Assembly (NCBI RefSeq): GCF_018873765.1
Contig: NC_057916.1
Coordinates: forward strand, 26,087,001-26,151,000
Source of the DNA: Telopea speciosissima
Taxonomy: Eukaryota; Streptophyta; Magnoliopsida; Proteales; Proteaceae
Length of the DNA stretch: 64,000 nucleotides
Reading direction: 5' to 3'
The notes beneath the pieces are model-generated. The model was not told the origin of the DNA. It saw only the letters and a list, made by a program, of their open reading frames with translations, and searched no databases. Below, one piece after another: positions 44,901 through 56,900 of this stretch (positions are counted from its first letter, which is position 1; each line of letters begins with the position of its first letter). Both the position numbers and the translations under genes were made by a program.

Positions 44901-47900
44901 AATATATCGTTCGATATGGCTTCCATGGCGACGCCATGGCGTCGCCATGGACGCCATACCACGATATGTTGGCATATCGGTCGATATTTGTACATATAAA
45001 AGTTAGATTAAAATTTTTTTTTTTTTAAACCATTTAATAGCTTAGATGCTTTGCTCCAAATCACATACACTAAAGAAAGACTATTGCTATCAAGCTTCAG
45101 TAAACAGGTTAGCCTATCATTTGATTTTTACTATTGCTTTAAATTATTTGATAGGTTAATCTATATTTTCAATTTTTCATACTTTCATATACACTAATGG
45201 ATATTAGTTACACTTTCATGAATTAAACCATAGTGGCATAGTATATTAGTAGTAGTGTAGTACACTTTCATGTTGATTTTTGATGTTATAGGACATATAT
45301 TATAGCATACTAAATGACATTAAAAATACAGAAAATAAAAAATTAAACATGGTCGACATGCTCGCCATGGCAACGCCATGGCGGGCGACATGTCGATATA
45401 TCGACGTGACACCCTTCCACCGACTTGGATCGCCGTGACGCCGTGACAACTATGGATGCAATGTGGCTCCCTCTCTTGATGTTGAAGCTTCAATCTTGAA
45501 TCTCCAAGCTTTAATCTTCAGTTGAGGTGAGATTTGCCAAAAAAAAAAAACAGTACCCAAACCCTCACCTCCAAGTGTTTTTCCTTCACAGCAGAGTGAG
45601 AGAGGCGAGATTTGGAGTTTGAGGTCGAAATCTTGCCAAGAGGGTGCCTTTTTATAGCTTGGTTTGGTCCTGAGTCAAACCAAGATCGAGATATACCACG
45701 AGATCTCAGAGAGATACCGAAGATCTCGACTGAGATCTTGCACAAATCCTGTATCGCCTATCGTCTCGTCTTGAGACTTCACAAAACCGAGATATTTTCG
45801 AGATCTTGGTGAGATCTCACCGAGATCTTGTACTATGCTAGCATCCCAATAGGCTAGGTGAGGTGGATGTCATTACCTGGTTCATACCAATTTTCAAAAT
45901 AAGCAAGGTCTATTCTTCAAAGTGATGCGGAAGCTAACCAGTCAATGGTGAACCGTTTCAGCATCTTGCAAACAGAAAAAGCGACATTTGGGAATGCATA
46001 AACCTCCAGTCATTAAGTGATTTACTGCCAGAATGCTGTCCAGACAATATATGTGGGGAATAGGCTCCTTTTGGTTGATGGAATCGAAATGGAATTTTAC
46101 TGTAAAGGATCCTGAGTTTTGTTTGACCCAACTGTGCTATTATGAGCACCATCAGTAATTCTATACTCTTGAAAGCAGATCTAATAACTGTTGAAGCTTC
46201 TGTATTTCTTAGTCATTAAGATTTCTTCTAAGGAAGAGGGCCCATATTGCATGTGTCTTTGATTTGCCCATAAGCCACCCTTGCATCCCTATTATATGCC
46301 ATGAGAAATTTGTCTGCTGAAGCATATAAATAGGGAATATGTTCAGGCACTATTTGTACATCTAAAATCTGATATTTTTATCATTGCTGACAGCAGTTCA
46401 GATGTTTTCCTTGAAAGCTTCATCTGTGGATATGAATATGATGCGTTTTTCACCTCTTCTGAGCAGTTTCTCATGAGCTTGCTTGACCACACGTTGCAGA
46501 AATAACCTGTCTCCCGTATTCTGTCAGTCTCAATGTTGAAGAACCAGAGCCATTACGGGTGAAGCATTATTTAGAGGTGTGATTTTCCTAAGACGCACTC
46601 CACCTGAGCTAATGAGCTGGCAAACTTGACCCCGCTCAACTACATGAAAAATACGCTGGTTTCTCCATCCATCCATCCCAATTAGAAAAAAATGAGTTGA
46701 ATCTTATCCAATTTCTTGTCAACATAAGCACGCATTATAAAGAGAGATAATAAAAGGAACATTGGACAGGGTTGCTTTATTGAGAGCGAGATTCTTCCCT
46801 TTGACAGTTAACATCCTTTCCATGAGGTTAATTCTCTTTCGTTCTGATGGCAGGACAAATAGACCTGCTTGTAGGTAGCTCCACGGGCCATACCCAAATG
46901 GAAAGAGGCAAGATTTCCAACCCCATGGTCCAGGTTAGAAGCAAGCAGATATATGTTTTGAACATCTCGTACTACAATGATCTGACTTCTGGAAAAGTTA
47001 ACTTTCAGCTACAGCCTCAAGGCATCTCATTATGCAACTCAAATATCTGCATAGGTGATGAGAGCAAGGTGTCAAGTATCGGTATAGGGCAGCATATCAG
47101 AAGCTGGTTTTAAAAGATGTGTATCGGAGAGACGCTAGATACGCTTTCCAATGCATAGATATTCTTATGATGCATGCAAAACAAGTGCTTTTAAGCATTG
47201 TGCACCATAAATAAGCAATAAATAATGGTATCCAACCAATGTTAGTTAGCTCTGTCTTCACAACATCTATGTGATTCAAATCTTCATTGGCAAGTGCAAT
47301 GTTGAAGTTACTAATAATTAATAAGAAGAAATTAAACGAGAAGTTTTTAAAAAGAAAATTCTATTAGTGTATTATGACCCTCCCCAGACCCCGCGGTGGC
47401 GGGAGCCTCGTGCATTGGGTACGTCATTTTTTGACCCTATAAGTCCAAACGAAGCAAGCAATATATAAGTATACACATACTGCGAAGTATTAAGTCACAT
47501 ACATTAAGTATATATGCTACAACTCTACTAGTAACATTTTTTTTTTGGTGAATTACAAGTAACATATTAAACAAACATGGTATGTAACTATTAATAATAA
47601 GTATTTAACAACAAACATAATTATACATTATAAATCGCAAAGCATTTAAGATTATCCAAATCTAGGTCATTTTTCCAATTTAGATGTGATACTTGACAAA
47701 TGCAAGCAAGAAAAACCAAGACTCAAGCAAAAAAAATCAAACTTCTTTAACATATTTCAATCCACGTCTTTGATGATCGATCTCCACTTTGATGAGCTTT
47801 AATACAAACTTTTGCTTGTTTAATTAATCCTCATAGTTATTTTTGAGTGTAAATGGGATCCACTTAGGTTTTGACAAAACCAGTCAGAGTATGAAGTTCT

Positions 47901-50900
47901 CTTTCAAAAACTGGGATTTTTGGGTTTTGGAAGCTTGTGTACCAAGTGCATCGGTCCATATCTGTATTGTATCGGTCTGTGTCAGTTCTGTACATAATTT
48001 TATGTATATCAACATGGCCAATCTTGATAACTAATGGAGTGATACAGCCGATACATATCGATACTTGATACCATGGATGAGAGGCACCCCAAAAGATTAG
48101 AGTGTTATCAACAGAATGTGCATGTCATGGGTTAGGAATGGAGAAACCCTCAATGGTTCCAATCTCCACTGCTTCAGAGAATATGGTGCTTAGCACCTCC
48201 ATACCAAGGATACAGAGGAAAGGGAAAATTGGATCCCCCCCTTTTACTCGAAAGAAAAAAAATGATACCATCAATAAGTAAAGAAAAGCCTGCCAAAGAG
48301 TAACAAAGTTCCATTAACTTGTTTCTGGTGTTGATTGCTTTTTGTCAAGAAGTATAGGAACTATTTATTTTTTGAGAATTGAGATAATTAAATAAGTTTG
48401 AAATAAACATTGGAATTGGAGCCAATGTCTAATATTCTCACCTGCTTTGTAGTATATAACATTTGAAGTTTGTTGCTATTTGCCAAGTATCTTGACTTCC
48501 TGTATGATACATTCCATAATACCAAAATCGGTATAGCAAGCTGTATTGCATTATCGTTGTGGTGCTGATACAATAAATACTACAATGGTATGATATGCTA
48601 TGGGTTTTTAATCCATTCGGACTCAGATCTGACTCAACATGTTCTCATAGAACTAAACAGCAACTTGAAGCTTGGAAAGGATCATATAGGTTTTTATTTT
48701 AATTTATTCATGTTGTCAGATGGATTATAGTATAACATTTTACCATTATGCATGTGTGTGTATCTCTAACAGATGTGCATTTGGTAGGTATTGGGATCCA
48801 TACTACTATAGGAGGCGGCAGATAAGAACAGAAAATGATGGCATGAATTTTATTGAATCTGTAATGTGAAAGATTGGCTCATTTTATTACACTTTTCTGC
48901 TTTGGTTTCCCAACTCTGAAGTAATATCATTTTTTGGTGCTAATTCCGTGTAGGTTTTCTCATTTGTATTTGGTGATGGTGATCCGAATCAAGGAATTGA
49001 AGAAGAAAGGTGGAAGTTGGTAATTCCTTGAGCATATTTTTTGTACAATTTTTGTCAAACTGATGTACCCCTTTCACTAATCTCCGCATTGCTTTTAATG
49101 CATGTATTTGCTCATTGTATGCACGGCTGTGAGTATTATTGCTTGTTGAGTTATGTAACCCTAATACCCTATGAGGGTATTTTTGTGTTTTTTACTTGTT
49201 TCTGTGTGTTTATTCCCTGTTACTAGTACAGTCAGCTGTACAGGGTATTCTTGTAATTCTGCCTTATTATTGGAAGATGTAAATGAAGGGGCTGAGTGAA
49301 CAAACTATTCTCTCAAGCCATTTCCCTAATTTCTGTCTTGCTAACATGGTATCAGAGCAGGACCCAAAAACCCTATTCTGATCTAAGTCAAAAACCCACC
49401 TCCTTACTTCCATCGTGTTCCTTTCTTCCCCCCTTTTCTTCGATCTTCTTTCCCTTCACCTAAGGGCAGCACTAATGAGGTGATCTTATGATCTAGTTGC
49501 TGCCCTTAACACCACCTCATCTTCTTCATGATGTAATCCATCTCTATGCCCGATAGTTGCTGCTCTTCCCTTTGAGATTTTGAAGTTTTCCATGTTTTGA
49601 TGTTTCAGCCTCGAAACCTGCTGTAGGATGATCTTCCTTTGATTGGAGCTTCCCTTGCAACCCTAATCAGCAACTATCAACCTTTCCCATCTCTCCTTTG
49701 CAGCTTCTACCCTCTAATCAATTTTTCTTTTCAGTTTTTCTGTCCAAAAACCTAACTCCAATCAATTTTTGGTTTAGGGCTGCTTAGATGCCTATTATTG
49801 CTGCTTCTTTTGGTGCTAATTCCTACAATCACAATCTTCCCTCGAACTCAGTTTCAGCCCTTATTTGTGCATCTTTCGAGAGATCTCTTTTTCCCCTTTT
49901 CTTGAGATCGATTTTCTCTCATATCGATCTCAAGGTTCTTGGTTCTTTGTGGCTGACTCCATTGGGTCATTGCTTGTTCCCTTCATCATTTGGCTGGACC
50001 AATGACAGGTTCAGACTCTTCTTCAGCAACCTCTGGGCTTGATAGCCAATCTCGGACAGAATTTCTTCCCTTGGCTGCTCCTATCAAACTCGATGGCACA
50101 AATTACCTCAAGTGGTCTCGGACTACCTACTTGACCATTGCTGGTCGTGGCCTTACAGGCCATATCCTTGGTACTATCCCCATTCCGGCTGAAACTGGTT
50201 CTCCGCAAGAAAAGTGGATGTCACATGATGCTATGGTGATGTCCTATTTGATCCACTCTATGCAACCAGATCTGTCCGACAATTTTTTGCTTCTGGAGAC
50301 TGCCCATCAAATCTGGACTACCGCCAAGGAGACTTATGGACACGTTGGGAATGATGCTCAGGTGTATGAGATTCGAAAGAAGGCTCATGACACCACTCAG
50401 AAGGAGCAGTCTGTTTCGGCGTACTATGCTGCTCTCAAAAGCTTGTGGCAGCAATTGGACCATTACTCCGACTATCAGCCATCTACACCTGCTGATATTG
50501 CTGCCTATCGGAAACACGTAGACAAAATCCGTGTATACGACTTCTTGGCAAATCTGAATGTAAGTATGACCCTATTCGCGTGCAAGTGCTGAGCCGCTCT
50601 CCCTTTCCTACACTAGAGCAGTCCTCTTTGGTTCATGCCAAGGAGACTCGCCGCGCTGTGATGCTACATACTCCTACTGTTGAAAGGTCTGCCCTCTAGA
50701 TTACTTCCAGCCCCACTCCCATTACCATTAATGATGGTGGTAATGCTGCCTCCAAGGAGCCTGTCAAGTGTGAACACTGCAACAAACCTTATCACACCAA
50801 GGCTTAATGCTGGAAGTTACATGGGAAGCCTGCTGATTTTGAGGCCAAACGGGGCCGTGTGAAGTCCAAGCCCAAGGCCCATCTTATGGAGTCTTCTGCT

Positions 50901-53900
50901 GCCGTTGCTGCTGCTCCATCTACTGACGTTGGGCTTACTCAGGATGAACTCTTGGCTTTCCGTCGCATGCTACAGGCCTCTTCCGCTACACCTATTACGG
51001 CATCTGTACCTGCTACCCCTTCTGGTTCTCACTTTGCCTCAAGTGTTCCAGTCAGTAGTCATTGTGCATTGGCTGTCTCTGTTCCTTAAATTATAGACTT
51101 TGGTGCCACTGACCACATGACTGGTTCTTCCCATGTGTTTCACCAGTATTCTCCCTCTTCTGGCAAAGATAGTGTTCGAGTAGCTAATGGTTCTCTTTCT
51201 CCTATTAATGGAAAGGGTTCCATTCGTTGCTCTTCTACCCTTACATTAAATACTGTTTTGCATGTTCCTTCCTTGTCTACCAATCTTCTTTCCATTAGTA
51301 GTCTAACTAAAGATTTGAACAGTAAAGTAACTTTCTTTCCTTCTCATTGTGTCATACAGGATCTGGTGAAAGGACACACGATTGGGGGTGGTAAGGTACA
51401 TGGTGGTCTCTACATCCTTGATACGGGTCAGACTTGTCCATCATCAGCTTCATCCCTTGCTCATCAGTTACATTCCACCACTTCTTCAGGTCTCCATCTA
51501 TGGCATTGTCAGCTTGGTCATCCTCCTATTCGAACTTTGGCTTTTTTGTTTCCTTTGTAAAAAGGATGAGTTTTTATGTGAAGCCTGTGTTTTGGCTAAA
51601 CAGACTCGTTCCACTTACTCTCCATTAAATAAAAGAATTATTTCTCCCTTTGCTTTAGTTCATATTGATGTGTGGGGCCCTGCCCGTTGTGTTTCCATTT
51701 CTGGCCATAGATGGTTTCCTTTATTGATTGCTTTACTAAGACCACTTGGGTATATATGATGCAACACAAAAGTGAGGTTTTTCGACGTTTTTAGCTATTT
51801 CATTGTATGGTTCAGACCCAATTCAATACCACCTTAAATATTCTATGGAGTGACAATGGCATCCTTCATTAGACCAGCTGTGTAGACACCCGGGCCCAGA
51901 ATGGAGTGGCTGAAAGACAAAATAGGCACCTTTTGGAAGTGGCTCGGGCAATTATGTTTGCACGGCAGGTCCCTCCTCAATATTAGAGTGATGCTATCCT
52001 TATAGCTGCCTACCTCATTAACCGCATGTCTACTCCTGTTTTTGATGGTCGTGCCCCTGTTGCCTTCTTCAAGGTTCTTCCTCGTTTGTAGTTCCCCCAA
52101 AAATATTTGGTTGTGTTTGCTATGCTCGCTACCATCATCTTCACGGCAAACTTGATCCTCGGAGCATTCGGTGTATTTTCTTGGGCTACTCCGCCACCCA
52201 GAAAGGTTACAAGTGTTATCATCCGCCCACTCGGCGTACATTTGTTACCATGGATATTATCTTATATGAGGCCCTGGCATATTATTCACAGCCACCTCTT
52301 CAGGGGGAGCATGATCCAAGGTTCAAAGATGTGTCTGCTCTCCTACCGGCTCCTATTCAGGGGGAGCCTTCTTCTCCAGTACCTTCCACCTTTGTCTCCC
52401 GTATGATTCCTATTCAGGGGGTGAGTAGATCTGTAAGTCAGAATCCTGTTGATCAAGTCTATACTCGGAAGCAACAAAGAGCAAGTTGAGACTACCACTA
52501 CTGTACCACTTCTCCAATCGTCAGAACTTGATCTAGATCCAGCCTCTGCTATACCACCCAGTAAGGATCCTTCTCTTGATTTACCTATTGCTACTCACAA
52601 AGGCATTAGGTCTTGCACCCAACATCCCATCTCCAATTTCGTTTGCTATGATGCTTTGTCTCCTTCCTATTGTGCATTTGTGTCCTCTCTTTCCTCTGTT
52701 TCTATTCCTAAAAAATGGCAGGAAGCAATTGCACATCCAAAGTGGAAAGCAGTCATGATGGAAGAGATGACAGCTTTATCCAAAAATGAGACGTGGGAGC
52801 TGGTGGTTTTTCCTTCAGGTAAGAACCAGTTAGTTGTAAATGGGTGTTTGTTGTCAAGCAGAAGCCAGAAGGAATTGTGGACAGATATAAGGCCAGACCT
52901 TTTGGCCAAAGGCTTTACTCAGACCTATGGGATTGACTATCAGGAGACGTTTGCTCCAATTGCAAAGTTGAACACTGTTTAGGTTTTGCTTTCATATGCT
53001 GTCAATCTAGGCTAGGATTTGCAGCAATTGGATGTGAAAAATGGATTCCTCCATGGAGAGCTGGAAGAGGAGATTTACATGGAAGTTCCTCCGGGTTTCT
53101 CTTGTGACAAGACTAATGGGAAGGTTTACAGGCTGAAGCGGGCATTGTATGGGCTGAAGCAATCCCCTAGGGCTTGTTGGTAGGTTTCATAAAGCAATGA
53201 TCTCTATAGGATACAAACAGAGCAATGCCTATCACACCTTATTCATAAAGTGAAAAGGGGAGAAGGTTACTCTTCTTATAGTCTATGTTGATGACATAGT
53301 TGTGACTGGTAACGATTCAGCAGAAGTTTCCCACCTGAAGACCTTCCTGAGTCGAGAATTTGAAATAAAAGACTTAGGACAGCTCAGGTACTTCCTTGGG
53401 ATTGAAGTTGCCCGTTCTCCCAAAGGCATTTTTCTCTCCTAAAGGAAATATGTTCTAGATCTACTCTCAGAGACTGGTTTGTTAGGATGTCATCTATGTG
53501 ACACTCCTTTGGAAACTACTACTCGCCTGCAGGAGAAGGATGGTGATCCGGTAGATAAGGGGCGATATCAACGGTTAGTGGGAAAACTAATCTATCTCTC
53601 CCACACTAGACTGAACATTGCATCTGCCGTAAGCTTGGTCAGTCAGCTCATGCATGATCCCTACTCCACTCATATGGCTGCTGTCCTTTGTATTTTCCAT
53701 TACTTGAAGTCAGCTCCAGGAAAAGGGATTCTCCTGTCTCTGCATGATCATCTTTGCATTGAGGTGTACAAAGATGCTGACTGGGGTGGTAACCTTGACA
53801 GGAAATCCACTTCAGGTTATTGTACTTTTGTAGAAGGTAACATTGTCACATGGTGAAGTAAAAAGCAAAATGTGGTGGCAAGGTCTAGTACTGAAGCCAA

Positions 53901-56900
53901 ATTCCGTGTCATGGCCTAGGGTATTAGTGGTTCTGTTAATCTTCCAATGATGTTGTACTGTGACAACAAAGCAACAATCAGCATTGCCCACAATCTAGTG
54001 CAACATGATCGTACCAAGCATGTGGAGATCGCCAAACACTTTATCAAGGAGAAGTTAGAAAGTGGGCAGATTAGTAGACCTTTTGTGAAGTCTGTTGATC
54101 AACTTGCTGATGTCTTTACAAAAGGGCTAAGTGGAAAGTTATTTCATCCTAGTCTAGTCAAGTTGGGCATGTGTGATATCTATGCCCCAACTTGAGGGGG
54201 AGTGTTGAGTTATGTAACCCTATAAGGGTATTTTTGGTTTTTTACTTGTTTCTACGTGTTTATTCCCTATTACTAGTATAGTTGGCTGTACAGGGTATTC
54301 TTGTAATTCTGCCTTATTGAAAGATATAAATGAAGGGGCTGAGTGAACAAACTATTCACTCAAGCCATTTCCCTAATTTCTGTCTTGCTAACATTGCTGT
54401 TTGATCATGTCCCATTGTAAATACATGATTATGAGGGTAAAGTTCTTAGCCAAGATAGAGCAAGCTTAAAATATGATATGCAGACGTGTCTTTATGTGTA
54501 TAATGGTAATGGTACCGGGAGGTGGCAATCACCTATGTGCAGCCATAGTTATGTTTTGTGACACTGGGCGACTCCCTTGACCTTAATAATGAGTATTCTG
54601 ATGCATGTGATTTCGTCCATTAATATGTTAACATATCATATTTAACCCCTTGTCCTTTATCTTTGATTAATAATCTCCAAATAGGAAAAGGTTAATACAT
54701 TCCTTGTAGTTGATAAATTAATTTTGTTATAAGAGATCAATGTCTTCCTCATTCATCATTATTCTGGAATTTTCTTTGCAGATTGGACAATACATAGCTT
54801 CAAATGGGGGAGTTATCACAGCAGAAGAGCTTGCTCCATATCTTGATGTTCCACCAACAGCAGAAACTCTGGTAGTTCTTCTGCTAGTTTTTCAAAGAAG
54901 ACACAAATTTGTTGTTTTGCTTTTGCATCTGGATTGTTTGTTTGCAACGAGAATTGCTCAGGATACAAGCTCGTGAAGAGTATTGATCTTTTCCAAATTC
55001 CAAAATGGGGCTTCAATTTTTCTCTTAGATTGTAATGGGAAAGACAACCAGAATTTTACTATTGATACAAAATTTTTTGAACTAATTTCAATAATTCAAT
55101 TCAGTGGTACCTTTCTACTTCATGAGTTCCTCTCTATGTGCAACTGAATGTGCCTCAGTGTTTTGTCTGTTCTGCATTATTTGGCCAAAGATCTTGCAAA
55201 TCTACATTTTCTGTTACAATCACTGAATTCTGACACATTCCAGGTATGTTGCCAAACCGGGGCTTCTCATAGTCATGGCCTCCCAGAAAATTGATCCTAA
55301 CTTCTTTCCCTCCTATATGCCTTTCTGCAGCTTCATTAATAATTCAAAACGGAACTGTCCACACCATAGTTGTCATGGCGTCTAGGCAACCCAAGGCGTT
55401 GGAGAGGGTCCAAAATCAAGGTGACACCAACTAGTCGACCAAGGCGCCTAGGCGACACCTTGACAACAATGGTCCACACTCTTCATGCCCTCCACACTTA
55501 CATCTTCATTGGTGCTACCCTTCTTACCAATCTCTGCCTTGTGAGAATTCTCATTTCACACCCTCAGCCACAAGGTGACCTATCTTAGGTAACCCTTCCA
55601 TCCTAATCTTTAAGGTGATTCCTATAATATTAGTAAACAGTATATTTGCTGGTGTGGAAAAAGACTTTACAACACTTGCTGTAATAAGAATACATTTCAC
55701 ATATGGAGAATCCGAAGGAATGAAGAAACAACAGACGAAGACGCAATGTTAGGGTTTTGAAATGTGAGAACTAAAGAGAAGATAAAAGAGACTAATCAAA
55801 CCAACTCAGAAGATATGCATACTTCACTACATTCTCGCTGTAGACCAGCAAAACTAAAATCCTAATGAGAAGGTTCAGTTCAAATGACAAATGGGCCGCG
55901 AAGAGTGATCAATAGGATGTAAGAATGAATGAATACTCCTGCAAATCTAAGTGATCACTTGGAGAATAATTGCAAGTTTTCTCTCATTGATGTGGATAAT
56001 ATATGCTGTCAATAGAAAAGTTAAAGAAACCCAATAAACTGAATGAGCTGAAAGGAAAATGTCTAAACAGGGCTTAAAGAATAACAATTGAGAGAAGAAG
56101 ACGAAAAAGAAGAGTAACATTTGGAATCCACCTAGCAGACAAAAATTCAATTTAATGCATTGATAATTAATGAACTAGATTTATTTATAAATTTTTGAAA
56201 TATTCCTATTCCTACTAATAATAGCATTTTCCTAATAAGAAACTAAAAGGAAAAAGCAAAGAAACAAATGTCTCCCCTTATATAGTGTGAAACTTCACGA
56301 TATTCAAGTTCTATTGGAAATAGGACTGCTGCAATGAAAGAAAGAGACTAAATAACAACTTAAATGGGCTCCTAGCACGACTAAGAATGCCCAAAAATTA
56401 AGGTAAGGAAAGGAAGAGTCAAACATCTGTCCCTGTCTTACGTGTCTGGTCCACCAATCTTCAAGGCTACCCAAGCCGTTGAACCCTTTTCCTTGGCTTC
56501 TAAGGCTCACATCAACTTGTCTTTTGGTGCTGCAATCAAGTTGGGGCATAGGACGGGGAAAAGTAATTGGAGCTGGTTTTTGCCTGGATTCTTCAGTCAC
56601 TCCACTTTGGATATCATCCATCATTTGCTCCTCAAGCTGCAATGACACTGTAATTATTGGATTAACCAATAAAAGAAAATCAACATCCATGCCCCTAGAG
56701 GAAGCGAACTCCAAAGAATGCCAAAAGTTTTTTTCCCCTACCCCGCCCAAAATAACTGCTGCAATGTCAGAAACCAAACCTGGATTTGGGTTAGAAATGG
56801 TATAAATGATTTGTACAAGCTTCTAACAACTTGTTCCATCAAGAATCGGAAGTGTGATGGGCAAAATCTACTTAAAATTGTGGATTTTAGGCTCATAGCA

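Larger units (their letters stand above)
49144..54393 (+). mobile_element. Ty1/copia retrotransposon, complete but decayed, 5,250 bp (intron 6)
   Basis: The 5' LTR (49144-49346) and 3' LTR (54203-54393) both start TGTTGAGTTATG and end CTTGCTAACA, and differ by small gaps and substitutions. The 5-bp repeat TTGCT flanks the element (49,139-49,143 and 54,394-54,398). The primer-binding site TGGTATCAGAGCAGG (initiator tRNA-Met type) follows the 5' LTR and a GAGGGGGAG tract precedes the 3' LTR. It lies in the sense direction of the host gene between exons 6 and 7. Confidence 0.95.

Noticed and set aside
46847-47113. 88-codon ATG frame in intron 4 as a nested gene
   Set aside because: No recognisable domain, no signal or repeat, and not conserved with anything I know; chance frames of this size are expected in several kilobases of intron.
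52449-52982. A 177-codon frame and other frames between 50,000 and 54,200 as host genes
   Set aside because: They are consecutive pieces of one copia polyprotein bounded by LTRs with a target duplication.
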